Part shown: positions 27,710-36,885 of the stretch, one piece after another
Layout: each line of letters opens with the position of its first letter
Position numbering within the stretch: position 1 is the stretch's first letter
Notes under the pieces: generated by a model
The model's input: the letters and a program-made list of their open reading frames with translations, nothing else
Told to the model about the DNA's origin: nothing
Database searches by the model: none
DNA from: Pectobacterium aroidearum
GTDB taxonomy: Bacteria > Pseudomonadota > Gammaproteobacteria > Enterobacterales > Enterobacteriaceae
NCBI RefSeq assembly: GCF_041228105.1
Contig: NZ_CP166097.1
Coordinates: forward strand, 4,216,001 to 4,280,000
Direction: 5' to 3'
Length of the DNA stretch: 64,000 nucleotides
Program-made: the position numbers and the translations under genes

Positions 27710-29113
27710 TCACTGCGCATCAAACAGATGCGATTTGTCGCTGTAGAACTGCGGGCGCTGAATGTGCTGAACATATTCCCCCGTCAAAAAACCCTGTCCA
27801 TCCATCCCCTGAATGTTGAAGCTGAACAGATCCTGAAGCTGGATCACTTCGTTCTCCATGCCACACACTTCTGTGATGGACACTACGCGGCGCATACCGT
27901 CGCGCATACGTTCGATCTGCACGATCAGGTGAACCGCGCTGGCGATCTGGCGGCGGATCGCCATCAGTGGCAGTTGCATGTTCGCCATCATCACCATGTT
28001 TTCCAGACGCTGTATCGCATCGCGCGAGGTGTTGGCGTGTACCGTACACAGCGAACCGTCGTGGCCAGTGTTCATCGCCTGCAACATGTCAAAGCTCTCG
28101 CCGCCGCGCACCTCGCCCAGAATGATGCGGTCGGGCCGCATACGCAGGGCGTTACGCATCAGATCGCGCTGATCGACGCGGCCAGTACCTTCGGCGCTGA
28201 CAGGACGCGTTTCCAGTCTCACCACGTGCTCCTGCTGCAATTGCAGTTCGGCGGCATCTTCGATGGTAATGATGCGATCGGTGCTGCCGATCTTCTGCGA
28301 CAGCGCATTCAGCAAGGTGGTTTTACCCGCGCCCGTTCCGCCGGAGACGATCACGTTAACGCGTGCCTGCATCGCTTTGTTCAGCACATCCGCCATCGCG
28401 TAGGACATACAGCGGCGCTCTGCCAGCATTTCCAGCGACAGGTTGCGGCGCATAAATTTACGAATCGAGATCGTGGTGCCGTCAATCGCCAGCGGATAGG
28501 TGATGACGTTGACGCGGCTACCGTCAGGCAGACGCGCATCCACCATCGGGCTGGCTTCGTCGATACGGCGCCCCACTGCCGCCGCGATACGCTGCGCGGT
28601 GTTAAACACATGTTCTTCATCAATGAAGGTAATTGGTGACAGTTCCAGTTTGCCAAAGCGCTCGACAAACACCTGCCCCGCACCGTTAACCAGAATATCG
28701 TTGACCGTGTCATCCGACAGCAGCGGTTGGATCGGCCCGATCCCAGTCATCTCGTCCAACATTTCGGCGGCGATGGCTTCCTCTTCCTGCCGGGAAAGCT
28801 GTAAGCGCTGCTCATCACAGATGCGGCGGATCACCGTCTCGATCTGCACCAGCAATTTGTCACGCCCCATCATCGCCGCTTTACCCGCGTCGATCTGATC
28901 GTAGAGCTGTGCGCGGATAATCCGGCGCTGGCTGGTTCGGCTGTCCGTCTGGCGCGCGGCTGGAGCGGATCCAGACGCGGAGCTCGCCGCAGGCTGTGTG
29001 CGGTTCTCCGCAGCCGGACGCGTTTTCAGTTCTGCCACATTGGCAGCAGGCGCAGGCTGAGGCGTGCTTTTTCCTGCTTCACTTTTTTGCAGGTTATTCT
29101 TGCGAATCAACAT
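27710..29113 (-). CDS. tadA: TadA/CpaF pilus assembly ATPase
   Basis: Secretion-type ATPase of about 467 residues that powers Flp pilus assembly (TadA/CpaF family). The first 65 residues are low-complexity and probably a flexible linker. The Walker A motif SGGTGAGKTTLL lies near residue 256-265, the Walker B region RPDRIILGEVRGGE near 325, and Asp- and His-box residues lie between (RIITIEDAAELQL). The ATG at 29113 is used; the frame can extend to a TTG at 29128. It sits between tadZ and tadB in the usual Tad order. Confidence 0.93.
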   Translation of the reverse strand: MLIRKNNLQKSEAGKSTPQPAPAANVAELKTRPAAENRTQPAASSASGSAPAARQTDSRTSQRRIIRAQLYDQIDAGKAAMMGRDKLLVQIETVIRRICDEQRLQLSRQEEEAIAAEMLDEMTGIGPIQPLLSDDTVNDILVNGAGQVFVERFGKLELSPITFIDEEHVFNTAQRIAAAVGRRIDEASPMVDARLPDGSRVNVITYPLAIDGTTISIRKFMRRNLSLEMLAERRCMSYAMADVLNKAMQARVNVIVSGGTGAGKTTLLNALSQKIGSTDRIITIEDAAELQLQQEHVVRLETRPVSAEGTGRVDQRDLMRNALRMRPDRIILGEVRGGESFDMLQAMNTGHDGSLCTVHANTSRDAIQRLENMVMMANMQLPLMAIRRQIASAVHLIVQIERMRDGMRRVVSITEVCGMENEVIQLQDLFSFNIQGMDGQGFLTGEYVQHIQRPQFYSDKSHLFDAQ

Positions 29114-29173
29114 AATCCTGAACCCCAAAAAACAGTCTGTAACCCGTTGAAAAACGGCGAGCGCTTAACATCA

Positions 29174-30373
29174 TCAGGCACGTTTTAACCAACGCGAGAA
29201 CCAGCGTTTTTCTGCCGGTCTGGCGCGTACGCCGCAGGCCAGATCGACCAACTGGCGTAATCCCTGCTGGAAAGCGGGTGCCGCAGCCAGATTCAGTGCG
29301 CCGAGCGTCAGGCTTTGCGACAGCGCGTGGCCCGCGTTCGGCAGCACGACATCAATCTTCCGGCCGGTAAATTGTTCAAACTGCTCGCGGCTTAGCGGCG
29401 CGGTCGAGGCAAAACGGCTCTGGTTATGTACCAGCAACAGGCGTTGCCCTTCACTTTCGTCACCGATTTCATTCAGCACGCGCCGCACATTACGCGCATC
29501 CTGAAGCGTCAATTCCGTCACAATGATGCGCAGATCCGCGTAGGTCAGTACGTCCAGCGCCCCGGTCGGGTAACTGCTGGGCAGATCCCAGATCACCTGG
29601 TTGAACATGCGGCACAGCGCCCCGCCGAGATTCAGTACGTTATCCACGTCCACCGGGCTCAATTCACCCAGTTCCGGCTTTTGCGCCAGCAGATGCAAAC
29701 GGGTATCCACACGCAGCATGGCGCGCTGGAGCAGTCGGGTATCCAGCTCCTGCGTTTCCAACACCGCCGCCAGCCCTGCGTCATCGGTTTGCCCTTGCAG
29801 CAGCAGTTGATCGCCGTTACGACGATCGAAATCCACCAGCGCGACGGGCAAATGACGCTCGCCGGACAGCAGGCGGCTCAGCCCCATCGCGACGGTACTT
29901 GCCCCACTTCCGCCGCTGGCGCCGACGACCGCAATCGTCCTGCCCATGCGGGCATATTCCGGCCCGGCCTGTTGGCCTTCACATTTCGCCAGCGTTGCTG
30001 CCAGCAGATCCAGCGTGAACGGCTTGACCAGATAATCCACCACGCCAGCCTGAAGCAGTGCGCGGTACAAGCCGACATCCTGCTCTTTGCCCGTCGCAAT
30101 CACCTGGCTGGTGGGACCACAGACGCTCAGCAGCTCTTCCAGTGCCGGAAGCGGCCAGTGCGCGCCTTCCAGATCCACCAGTAAAATACGTGGCGGAACA
30201 TTCAGCTCACACCATTGACGAGCAGCTGCAATACCGCCGGACATCACCGGTACATCCGGCTGTTTCAGGCGAGTGAAAAGATCGCTGATATCGGCCACAT
30301 CGCGTACGTCATTGGCGAACGCCACCAGCGGCAACGCCAGTTCTTCACCATCGTTAGGGGTAATTTCACTCAT
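29174..30373 (-). CDS. tadZ: TadZ/CpaE-like pilus localisation ATPase
   Basis: A 399-residue protein of the TadZ/CpaE class. The N-terminal 145 residues look like a response-regulator receiver (LLVDLEGAHWPLPALEEL, ending with VVDYLVKPFTLDLLA). The rest is a MinD/ParA-like ATPase with an atypical P-loop (VVGASGGSGASTVA, near residue 147-160) in which the usual GKT lysine is replaced, as in other TadZ proteins. TadZ is thought to mark the site where the pilus machine is built. It lies between cpaD and tadA. Confidence 0.87.
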   Translation of the reverse strand: MSEITPNDGEELALPLVAFANDVRDVADISDLFTRLKQPDVPVMSGGIAAARQWCELNVPPRILLVDLEGAHWPLPALEELLSVCGPTSQVIATGKEQDVGLYRALLQAGVVDYLVKPFTLDLLAATLAKCEGQQAGPEYARMGRTIAVVGASGGSGASTVAMGLSRLLSGERHLPVALVDFDRRNGDQLLLQGQTDDAGLAAVLETQELDTRLLQRAMLRVDTRLHLLAQKPELGELSPVDVDNVLNLGGALCRMFNQVIWDLPSSYPTGALDVLTYADLRIIVTELTLQDARNVRRVLNEIGDESEGQRLLLVHNQSRFASTAPLSREQFEQFTGRKIDVVLPNAGHALSQSLTLGALNLAAAPAFQQGLRQLVDLACGVRARPAEKRWFSRWLKRA

Positions 30374-30387
30374 GGAATGTCACGCCC

Positions 30388-31074
30388 TTAATCTTCTTCA
30401 AAGTTAATGTCGATGAGCTCTTTCACTTCACCTTTGTGATAGCGTTCGATGCTATTCACCGCCGCTACGCCATCCGCATCATCCAGCGCTTTCGCCTGAA
30501 TCAGATCGCGTGGTTCAGCGATCATCATCGCCAGATTGTTTTGTGTGGCGCAGCCAAGAGAACCAATGGCTTCATAAGGCTTCACCATCAACTGGTTGGG
30601 ATCATTAATCGTGCAGCGGGTGGTTTTGACCACCAGCGCCTCGGAGATCACTTCCAGATCGCCGTTCTGACCACTCGCCGTAGAACGGCGCATCTGTTTC
30701 ACATTCTGTGGATTAGCGCCGGCATTTTTCAGCACGGTCGCCAGTCGCCCAGCCATCTGCTCACCGCTCGCACTGTGCGGAATCAGCGTGATCGTTTGTG
30801 CCGATAACCGCCCCTGATCCTTCAACATGATATTGAGCTGCTTTAACGACTCAGGGAGGAAACCCCGCCCGTTCGGCGCAGCCAGTAACGGCACGGACAC
30901 CGATGACGGCTGGACGGCAATGGGTTGCAGAGCAGGTTGGTCAAAACGCTGCATACGTACATCGTTAATCGGTTTATTCCATCCGCAGCCTGCCAGCAGA
31001 AAAACGGCGGTCAGCACCGCTGCACGCAAGGGCAGAGGACGAAACGGAGGGTGATTGCTATTGATCGTTTTCAT
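30388..31074 (-). CDS. cpaD: CpaD-family pilus lipoprotein
   Basis: A 228-residue outer-membrane lipoprotein with lipobox FLLAGC (Cys near residue 30). The C-terminal half has the CpaD family pattern: a conserved Cys-containing strand (TTRCTINDPNQLM), then LGCATQNNLAMMIAEPRDL. It occupies the place of rcpB in the Aggregatibacter tad locus, between the secretin and tadZ, and probably assists the secretin. GAGGGG stands nine bases before the start. Confidence 0.82.
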   Translation of the reverse strand: MKTINSNHPPFRPLPLRAAVLTAVFLLAGCGWNKPINDVRMQRFDQPALQPIAVQPSSVSVPLLAAPNGRGFLPESLKQLNIMLKDQGRLSAQTITLIPHSASGEQMAGRLATVLKNAGANPQNVKQMRRSTASGQNGDLEVISEALVVKTTRCTINDPNQLMVKPYEAIGSLGCATQNNLAMMIAEPRDLIQAKALDDADGVAAVNSIERYHKGEVKELIDINFEED

Positions 31075-31095
31075 GTGTTGTTTCCCCTCGCGAAC

Positions 31096-32532
31096 TCAGT
31101 AGAGATAGCCGATAGATGCAGAACGTGGCATGGACGAATCCAGCATTTTTACGCCTTGCCCCGGCGTCTGAAGATCGCCTGCATTAACCGGCTCAACCAC
31201 ATAAGCGGTCGCGATAATCACCAATTCCGTTTCTTCCTGACTGGTGGCTTCGCTTTCAAACAGGCGGCCAAACATCGGGACGCTACTCAGCCCCGGCACG
31301 CCGTTGATTGTCTGGCTGCCGGCGCTACGCAACATCCCCGCCAGTGCAAAGCTCTGTCCGCTGGCCAGCTCTACCGTGGTATCCGCACGACGTACCGTTA
31401 AGGCCGGAATACGCGATCCGCCTTCCAGCTGTACGGAACCGACGTCCGTGAGTTCACTGACTTCCGGTGCAATGTGCAGGCTGATGCGGTTAGCAGACAG
31501 CAGCGTTGGCGTCATGCGCAGAATCACGCCGTAGGATTTGTAATCGATGCTGACGCTGTTGTTGGTGATCAAAACGATAGGTACTTCACCACCCGCAGCA
31601 AACGCGGCGGTTTCCCCTGACATCGCTGTCAGGTTGGGTTCGGCCAATACGGTCGCCATGCCCTGCTGGTTCATGGCGGTTAACAATCCACTCAGTCTGG
31701 AGCGGCCGAAGTTCAGGAAGCCAGAATCTGTTGGGTTAGAAAATCGTCCGGTTGTAGCGTTGAACAGATTCAGACGCGAACCGCTGCCCGCACTCATATT
31801 CCCGCTGCCGGTGCTCAGCGATGCCGCCCAGTTGAAGCCCAGTTCGCTGGTCAACTTGCGGGACACTTCCACCACACGCACCTGAATATTGATTTGCGAA
31901 GGCGTTTTAATTTTCAGTTGGTTGATCACCTTGCCGGAGGATTCGCTGGAGCCCGGCAATTTTTCGCCACCGCCTCCACCACCGCCCTGCCCGCCCGAGG
32001 ACGCGCTGATGTAAGCCTGTATGCTGTCGATGACGCGCTTGGCATCCTGCGGGGTATCTACGCTGCCGCGCACAATGACACCGCTGGGAATCGATGCTTC
32101 CAGTTGGATATCCGCACCGGGGAATTCACGCTTCATGCGTTCACCCAGCGCTTTCAAATCATGCTCGGACACCAGACGAATGGCATTGATGACATTGCCA
32201 TTTTCATCCATCGCATAGAGCGTGGTGACACCGACACTTTTGGCGTAAACGAACAGGTTACCCGGCGAAGGCAGTTCAAAACTGGCGATATTCGGATCGG
32301 CCACCAGCACGCTATCCGGTGTATCAGCAAGTTGGAGTAACCGTCCCTGATTGACCGTTAGGTGAACTTCATCAGTGATAGGCGCTGTAGATACCCCAGC
32401 AGCTAGTGTGGTCGCAGGCAACATCATCGTCGTTAGCGTGACAGGCAATACCGCATTAAACAGGCAAGCAGCCAGCAATCGTTTGCACGTACCCCGAAAG
32501 TCCGATTTCAAAAACAGCGAAAACATCGTCAT
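31096..32532 (-). CDS. rcpA: RcpA/CpaC secretin of the Flp pilus
   Basis: A 478-residue secretin that forms the outer-membrane channel of the Tad machine. It has an N-terminal signal region (LLAACLFNAVLPVTLTTMM...), a pilus-assembly N-domain (TVNQGRLLQLADTPDSVLVADPNIASFELPSPG), a BON-like domain (about residues 130-175), a glycine-rich linker (GGQGGGGGGGEK near 180), and the C-terminal secretin domain (about 210-460) with the typical VPIVLITNNSVSIDYKSYGVILRMTPTLL segment. It lies 80 bases after rcpC. Confidence 0.92.
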   Translation of the reverse strand: MTMFSLFLKSDFRGTCKRLLAACLFNAVLPVTLTTMMLPATTLAAGVSTAPITDEVHLTVNQGRLLQLADTPDSVLVADPNIASFELPSPGNLFVYAKSVGVTTLYAMDENGNVINAIRLVSEHDLKALGERMKREFPGADIQLEASIPSGVIVRGSVDTPQDAKRVIDSIQAYISASSGGQGGGGGGGEKLPGSSESSGKVINQLKIKTPSQINIQVRVVEVSRKLTSELGFNWAASLSTGSGNMSAGSGSRLNLFNATTGRFSNPTDSGFLNFGRSRLSGLLTAMNQQGMATVLAEPNLTAMSGETAAFAAGGEVPIVLITNNSVSIDYKSYGVILRMTPTLLSANRISLHIAPEVSELTDVGSVQLEGGSRIPALTVRRADTTVELASGQSFALAGMLRSAGSQTINGVPGLSSVPMFGRLFESEATSQEETELVIIATAYVVEPVNAGDLQTPGQGVKMLDSSMPRSASIGYLY

Positions 32533-32612
32533 TTACTTAATTTCCGTAATGGGCTTCATTGTTCTATGAGCAGCTCGCGGCACCTCGCAGGCTGTCAGAT
32601 TGCGTATTCGTT

Positions 32613-33557
32613 CTATCGGGAGGGGAACGTCACCACGTCTTTTTGCTCACCGCGATAGACCTTCACTTTGTGTCCGCCGGATCCTGCTGATAGCGCCCCG
32701 TAGATATCGGTTGCTAGTGGAACCGTAGTCACGCTCTGTCGTTCCTTCAGCGGATCGACAACATCATCCTGCGTGGCACTGCGCAGCGATAAATGCAGAA
32801 TTCCCAGTTCTTTAGCGACGGTCAGTGCCTCAGCCTGCTGCGGCGTGACTTCCAACGTGACGGTTTGATAGGTAGCAGGACGAGAACGCACGGCTGACTC
32901 ACGACTCTTGGCTGCGGCATCAAGCGCCGCGCCATCTTCCATCGCATCCAAACGTGGATATACCGGCGTACCGACCTTATCATTCAGTGCCAGCACTCTC
33001 AGATCACGAACAATGGTCTGCGAAGCCAAAAGTGGCATCACAACTGGCTGGTTACGGCTAACGGGTAACTCTGACTGATCGTCTCGTCTCATGCTGAGGA
33101 TCACATCAACACGATCGCCTGCTGAGACTAGCCCAGCATTGCTCGCAATCGCGCTGGTAGGAACGGAGATAGCCCGCATCCCTTTATGCAGCACGGCGGC
33201 AACAAAGCCAGGTTCATTGGGCTTCACAACAACATTACTGCTAAGCTGTGTCCCCTCCTTTACCGTTTCACGCAGAGTTGCGCCAAATAGCAGAAACTGG
33301 CTATCCCGGCCGCGAACGAAGTTAAACGAACGGGAAACTGATTCATCCGTGGTTTGCCAGCGTACTGAGCTAGAATCAATGAAATCACCGGGATGCAGAT
33401 CTTTTGCTGCCACCAAGACAGCGATTTTTTCCGGCGCTTTAGCCACTACCGGAGGCGGCGCAGGGGGTTCAGAAGAGAGATGGCTACGCACCACCAGCGC
33501 AACAATGCCTGCCAGCACGAGCGCGCCTGACAGTACGTATGTAGAGTTCACTTTCAT
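32613..33557 (-). CDS. rcpC: RcpC/CpaB-type pilus assembly protein
   Basis: A 314-residue Flp pilus assembly protein with one N-terminal membrane helix (TYVLSGALVLAGIVALVVRS), a proline-rich linker and a SAF/beta-clip domain (about residues 45-115; VAAKDLHPGDFIDSSSVRW), followed by the RcpC/CpaB domain (RAISVPTSAIASNAGLVSAGDRVDVILS). It acts in the periplasm, probably with the secretin. AGG-rich ribosome site nine bases upstream. Same direction and close spacing with tadV and rcpA. Confidence 0.9.
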   Translation of the reverse strand: MKVNSTYVLSGALVLAGIVALVVRSHLSSEPPAPPPVVAKAPEKIAVLVAAKDLHPGDFIDSSSVRWQTTDESVSRSFNFVRGRDSQFLLFGATLRETVKEGTQLSSNVVVKPNEPGFVAAVLHKGMRAISVPTSAIASNAGLVSAGDRVDVILSMRRDDQSELPVSRNQPVVMPLLASQTIVRDLRVLALNDKVGTPVYPRLDAMEDGAALDAAAKSRESAVRSRPATYQTVTLEVTPQQAEALTVAKELGILHLSLRSATQDDVVDPLKERQSVTTVPLATDIYGALSAGSGGHKVKVYRGEQKDVVTFPSR

Positions 33558-33603
33558 TTCAACTTGCCTACCCTAGCGTGTGTGTCTTAAAGCTGCGACA
33601 GAA

Positions 33604-34155
33604 TTAAAACAAGGGAAAAATCAGGACATACATCGCGCCGAACGCAATGGCGACGCCGTAAGGTATGCCTTGAGAAAGGTCGGCGGGCAACGCGGGTGGC
33701 ATAGGCAACCGACTCTTGAATATCCGGTTGGTGGTTTGAATGCCCATCGCCACAGCTGTGGGTACGGTATTCAGCAGCGGCAGGCTAAGCGCCAACACAC
33801 CGCCAGCCAGCGCCGTCACCATGACGAAAACGATCTGGTGCCCTTGCCCAACCCACAGGCACAGCACACTCATCAGCTTGACATCCCCGGCACCTAGTCT
33901 GCCGGTGAGGAAAAGCAAAAAACCCACAACCAATACCGCCGCCGCACCTGGCAGCGCCCAAAGCGTTTTCCGTAATGCCAACATATCTAACGCACCGGAT
34001 TGCAGGACATGTGAAGCGCTGAAGAACAGCCAGCCCAGCAATAAAATCAGTACCGCCCGATTGGTAATTTTGCGTACTAACAGGTCGGTACTGATGCACC
34101 ACAGCAGGCAGCCCATCAGCAATGCCGTCTGCGGCCAGTGCGTGTAATCCGCCAT
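33604..34155 (-). CDS. tadV: TadV/CpaA prepilin peptidase
   Basis: A 183-residue A24-type aspartic prepilin peptidase with about six membrane helices. The two catalytic aspartates are visible in WCISTDLLVRKITN and in GAGDVKLMSVL. It removes the leader of Flp and of the TadE/TadF pseudopilins. The start at 34155 (MADYTHW) is chosen because it lies 7 bases after the flp stop; a longer frame to 34239 would overlap flp by 77 bases. Confidence 0.87.
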   Translation of the reverse strand: MADYTHWPQTALLMGCLLWCISTDLLVRKITNRAVLILLLGWLFFSASHVLQSGALDMLALRKTLWALPGAAAVLVVGFLLFLTGRLGAGDVKLMSVLCLWVGQGHQIVFVMVTALAGGVLALSLPLLNTVPTAVAMGIQTTNRIFKSRLPMPPALPADLSQGIPYGVAIAFGAMYVLIFPLF

Positions 34156-34162
34156 CTCGCGT

Positions 34163-34384
34163 TTATTTCGCTGCGCCGGATGTACCGCCGCTGGTGCCCG
34201 TACCGGTAATTTGATCGGCGATTTGGCTGAATTTCTCATTCAACGCTTTCACGAAGATACCGTCACCGCCGAAAATAGCGCCAATTGCCGCCGCCATTGC
34301 CGCTGCAAGAATGCCGTATTCGATTGCCGTTACACCGCTTTCGTCACGCAGGAAAGAACGTAATTTTGCTTTCATGTTTTTCAT
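34163..34384 (-). CDS. flp: Flp-type major pilin
   Basis: A 73-residue type IVb pilin precursor. It has a short basic leader ending in ESG, then VTAIEYGILAAAMAAAIGAIFG, the Flp motif with processing after Gly17 and Glu-Tyr at positions 5-6 of the mature form, and a short polar tail ending in Gly/Thr/Ser repeats. The start at 34384 has GAGG eight bases before it; a second ATG lies at 34375. It is the first gene of the tad locus and probably carries its main promoter. Confidence 0.93.
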   Translation of the reverse strand: MKNMKAKLRSFLRDESGVTAIEYGILAAAMAAAIGAIFGGDGIFVKALNEKFSQIADQITGTGTSGGTSGAAK

Positions 34385-34449
34385 GGGAAGAGCCTCTAAT
34401 TCGCAGCCAAAGAAATCATGGCCTACTCGGGAATTCGGGGGCGCCATGA

Positions 34450-34482
34450 TGATAATAAGATTAATAATGAGACTTATTATCA
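34450..34482. promoter_or_regulatory. Inverted repeat upstream of flp, Fur-like
   Basis: TGATAATAAG and CTTATTATCA (34450-34459 and 34473-34482) form perfect 10-bp arms 66-98 bases before the flp start. Read on the minus strand, 34481-34463 matches the 19-bp Fur consensus at 14 positions. It may be a Fur site, another operator or a leader hairpin. Confidence 0.4.
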
Positions 34483-34587
34483 AGCGTCGCAAGCAGCAGA
34501 ACATTAATATTCGTTAATCTTTACATACAAAAAATTATCAATATAAATCAATAATTAACACGAATTCCGTTACAGAGAAAATTAATA

Positions 34588-34618
34588 GATATTCATATTT
34601 TTTGAAGGGATATTCATA
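34588..34618. promoter_or_regulatory. Direct repeat GATATTCATA x2, candidate response-regulator site
   Basis: Two identical 10-mers start 21 bp apart, that is two helical turns, about 205-235 bases before flp. OmpR-type regulators often bind such tandem half-sites, and an OmpR-type regulator gene lies next door. The link is inference. Confidence 0.35.
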
Positions 34619-34697
34619 AGAAATCAAGAGTGGCGTGTCGTGGCAAGCTGGGGGAAAATCGCTCGCCACATGTCTGTTCATCGTAAGAAAAAGCGCA

Positions 34698-36197
34698 TTA
34701 ACAGCGATTAAGGCATAGGTAGACGTTCAGGCCCGGCTCAGAGGAGTCCAGATAGAGCTTGCCGCCGTGCAGGTCGGTAATCGCCTGTACCAAAGACAGC
34801 CCCAACCCATAACCAGACTGAAACCAGGTATCCAGCCGCTGAAAACGCTGTAGCGCTTTGGTATGAAGTGCGGGCGGAATCCCCGGGCCACGGTCAGCGA
34901 CGCTCAGGGCGATCCAGCCGCGATACAGCGTCACGCTCAAGGTGATGTATTTCCCCTGTGCCGCGTATTTCAGCGCGTTCTCCACCAGATTGGCCAACGC
35001 CTGAAACAGCAGCGCACGATCGCCAAAGAGTTGGATTCCGGCTTTGATTTCAATTTTCAGCCGACAGCCGCGCTCTTCCGCCAGCGGCTGATAATATTCG
35101 GCAATTTCTTCCAGCAGTTGGCGCGCTTCAATGTTCTCAAACTGGTGCACACAGCGCCCGCTTTCGATTTCACCGATGCGCATCACGGTACGGAACAGAC
35201 CGAGGATTTTGTGCACCTCGTCCACCGCCAGATTCAATTCATCACGCACGTCGTTATCCAGCCCTGCACGTTCCGTCAGGTTGAAAAGACGATTTTGCAA
35301 ATGCGTCAACGGTGTACGCAGTTCATGCGCGACATGGCTTGATGTGTTGCGCACCTGCTCCATCAGGCGTTCAATCCGCTCCAGATTCTGGTTAATGTCG
35401 GCGCTCAGGCTGTCAAAATCATCGTCATAAGGCGACAGCGGCATGCGCACCTGCTGCTCGCCGCTGCTGTAGCGATGCAGCGCCGCACGGATTTTCTCCA
35501 CGCTGCGCAAACTGCGTAAACTGAAATGGCGGCTGACAAACAGGCAGAAGAGCAGCACGATAAACAGTCCCGCTCCCGCCACAAGCGGGATCGTCCTCAC
35601 CCGTTCCAACATGGGTCGGATGTTGTAGGCGGTAAACAGCACACCTCCATCATCCAGCATGACGGACAAACCGATCAGATTGGGGTCGTCTGGGCTGGAA
35701 ATTTCGGCCTTAAGACAGCTGACATCCATCCGGCAATCAGTACGCTGCCGCATTTCCAGACGATGCGTATTGAAAGAATCGCTACTTAAAGGATGCGTTC
35801 TTAGAGGGTGATTGTGATACAGAATATCGCCTTGTTTATCCATCACCAGAAACAGCGGTAATTCATCCCCTTTCGCTCGATTATCCTGACGTAATTGCGT
35901 AATCAGACTGTCAGCACTCGTTAAACGCGACTGCATTGAGTAATCATAAATATTACCCAGAATAACTTCACGGACATGCGTTCTAATCAACGTTTCGCTG
36001 AGTGAACTGAAGCCGACAATACACATCAGCATCATCAATAAGAACAGAAAAACAATGGTTATTGCCTGACGAAAATTAGAGGTACATAAAAAGTCGGGAT
36101 ATTGGCTTGCCCCGAGTAATTGCCAGTGTTTTATTTTTACCTGCCAGCGCTGCCCCAGCTTCTTTATTTTTATTTTATTCAGCGTGGCTGCCAACAT
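34698..36197 (-). CDS. Sensor histidine kinase next to flp/tad
   Basis: A 499-residue membrane sensor kinase. A first transmembrane helix (about residues 47-67) and a second (about 200-220, VAGAGLFIVLLFCLFVS) enclose a periplasmic sensing domain of some 135 residues with a Cys pair (DCRMDVSCLKAE). A HAMP region follows, then the phosphoacceptor box SSHVAHELRTPL (His near 290), the N box NLVENALKYA and the G boxes ADRGPGIP and GYGLGLSL. Published work on Pectobacterium described a two-component system beside flp/tad that promotes its transcription; this pair fits that description. It overlaps the regulator gene by 23 bases. Confidence 0.9.
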   Translation of the reverse strand: MLAATLNKIKIKKLGQRWQVKIKHWQLLGASQYPDFLCTSNFRQAITIVFLFLLMMLMCIVGFSSLSETLIRTHVREVILGNIYDYSMQSRLTSADSLITQLRQDNRAKGDELPLFLVMDKQGDILYHNHPLRTHPLSSDSFNTHRLEMRQRTDCRMDVSCLKAEISSPDDPNLIGLSVMLDDGGVLFTAYNIRPMLERVRTIPLVAGAGLFIVLLFCLFVSRHFSLRSLRSVEKIRAALHRYSSGEQQVRMPLSPYDDDFDSLSADINQNLERIERLMEQVRNTSSHVAHELRTPLTHLQNRLFNLTERAGLDNDVRDELNLAVDEVHKILGLFRTVMRIGEIESGRCVHQFENIEARQLLEEIAEYYQPLAEERGCRLKIEIKAGIQLFGDRALLFQALANLVENALKYAAQGKYITLSVTLYRGWIALSVADRGPGIPPALHTKALQRFQRLDTWFQSGYGLGLSLVQAITDLHGGKLYLDSSEPGLNVYLCLNRC

Positions 36198-36885
36198 CAG
36201 TTTTGTCCTTATCTACCGCGCCTAATGCGTAGCCCATCGCCCTCAACGTTTTAATTAATGGACGCGGGAAGCCTTTATCAATTTTCGCCCGCAGCTTTGA
36301 CATATGAACGTCGATCAGATTGGTTTGTGGATCAAAATTGTAACCCCATACGCGCTCTAACAGCATGGTGCGCGTAATGGCCTGCCCCGGATTTTCCATC
36401 AATATAATCAGTAACTTGATTTCTTTATCGGTCAAATCGATACGCTTGCCGCCGCGCCATGCAACACGCTGCATACGGTCAAGCTGCAGGTCTTCAAAAG
36501 TCAGCATAGAAGGATTATCCACGTGGCGTTTACCGCGCCGCGCCATAATATCCAGACGTAATCTAAGCTCATTAAAATTAAAAGGCTTGCCGAGATAATC
36601 TTCTGCGCCAAGCTCTAAGCCCATCACCCGATCGACATCACGATCCAGTGCGGAAAGCAGCATAATAGGGGGATGACGCGAGCCTTGTAATTCACGTAAT
36701 ACCGTAAATCCGTCCATGATGGGTAACATTCTGTCTAACAGAACGACATCATAAACTTCATCCTTGATCGCTTTTAATGCGTGTGCGCCATCATGCACCA
36801 TTCGGCAAGAATGGCCGTGGGAATGTAATTTAGACCCCAGCCAATGGCACAGCACAGAATCATCATCAACCACTAATACACGCAT
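36175..36885 (-). CDS. OmpR-family response regulator next to flp/tad
   Basis: A 236-residue regulator with a receiver domain (acidic pair at residues 7-8, phosphoacceptor Asp near residue 51 in VVLLDRMLPIMDG, Lys of the KPF motif near 101) and a winged-helix DNA-binding domain of the OmpR type (about 130-225). The start has GGGGA five bases before it. It is the first gene of the pair with the kinase. A strong Fur-box match lies about 190 bases upstream. It probably controls the flp/tad promoter. Confidence 0.92.
   Translation of the reverse strand: MRVLVVDDDSVLCHWLGSKLHSHGHSCRMVHDGAHALKAIKDEVYDVVLLDRMLPIMDGFTVLRELQGSRHPPIMLLSALDRDVDRVMGLELGAEDYLGKPFNFNELRLRLDIMARRGKRHVDNPSMLTFEDLQLDRMQRVAWRGGKRIDLTDKEIKLLIILMENPGQAITRTMLLERVWGYNFDPQTNLIDVHMSKLRAKIDKGFPRPLIKTLRAMGYALGAVDKDKTDVGSHAE

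Larger units (their letters stand above)
34385..34697. promoter_or_regulatory. flp upstream regulatory region
   Basis: An AT-rich 313-bp gap between the histidine kinase gene and flp. From the flp side outward it contains an inverted repeat with 10-bp arms (34450-34482), a very AT-rich stretch (34500-34600), two direct copies of GATATTCATA 21 bp apart (34588-34597 and 34609-34618), and a hairpin (34640-34648 with 34661-34669) that may end the kinase transcript. I could not choose a -10/-35 pair with confidence. Confidence 0.55.

Noticed and set aside
27728-28639. Long plus-strand reading frame of 303 codons opposite tadA
   Set aside because: It lies fully within tadA, has no ribosome site, and its composition (many His, Arg, Gln) is that of an antisense shadow of a GC-rich gene.
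29426-30184. 252-codon plus-strand frame opposite tadZ
   Set aside because: Shadow of tadZ; no start signal and no recognisable protein features.
34500-34600. Specific -10/-35 pair for flp
   Set aside because: The stretch is so AT-rich that several hexamer pairs fit equally well; none can be chosen from sequence alone.
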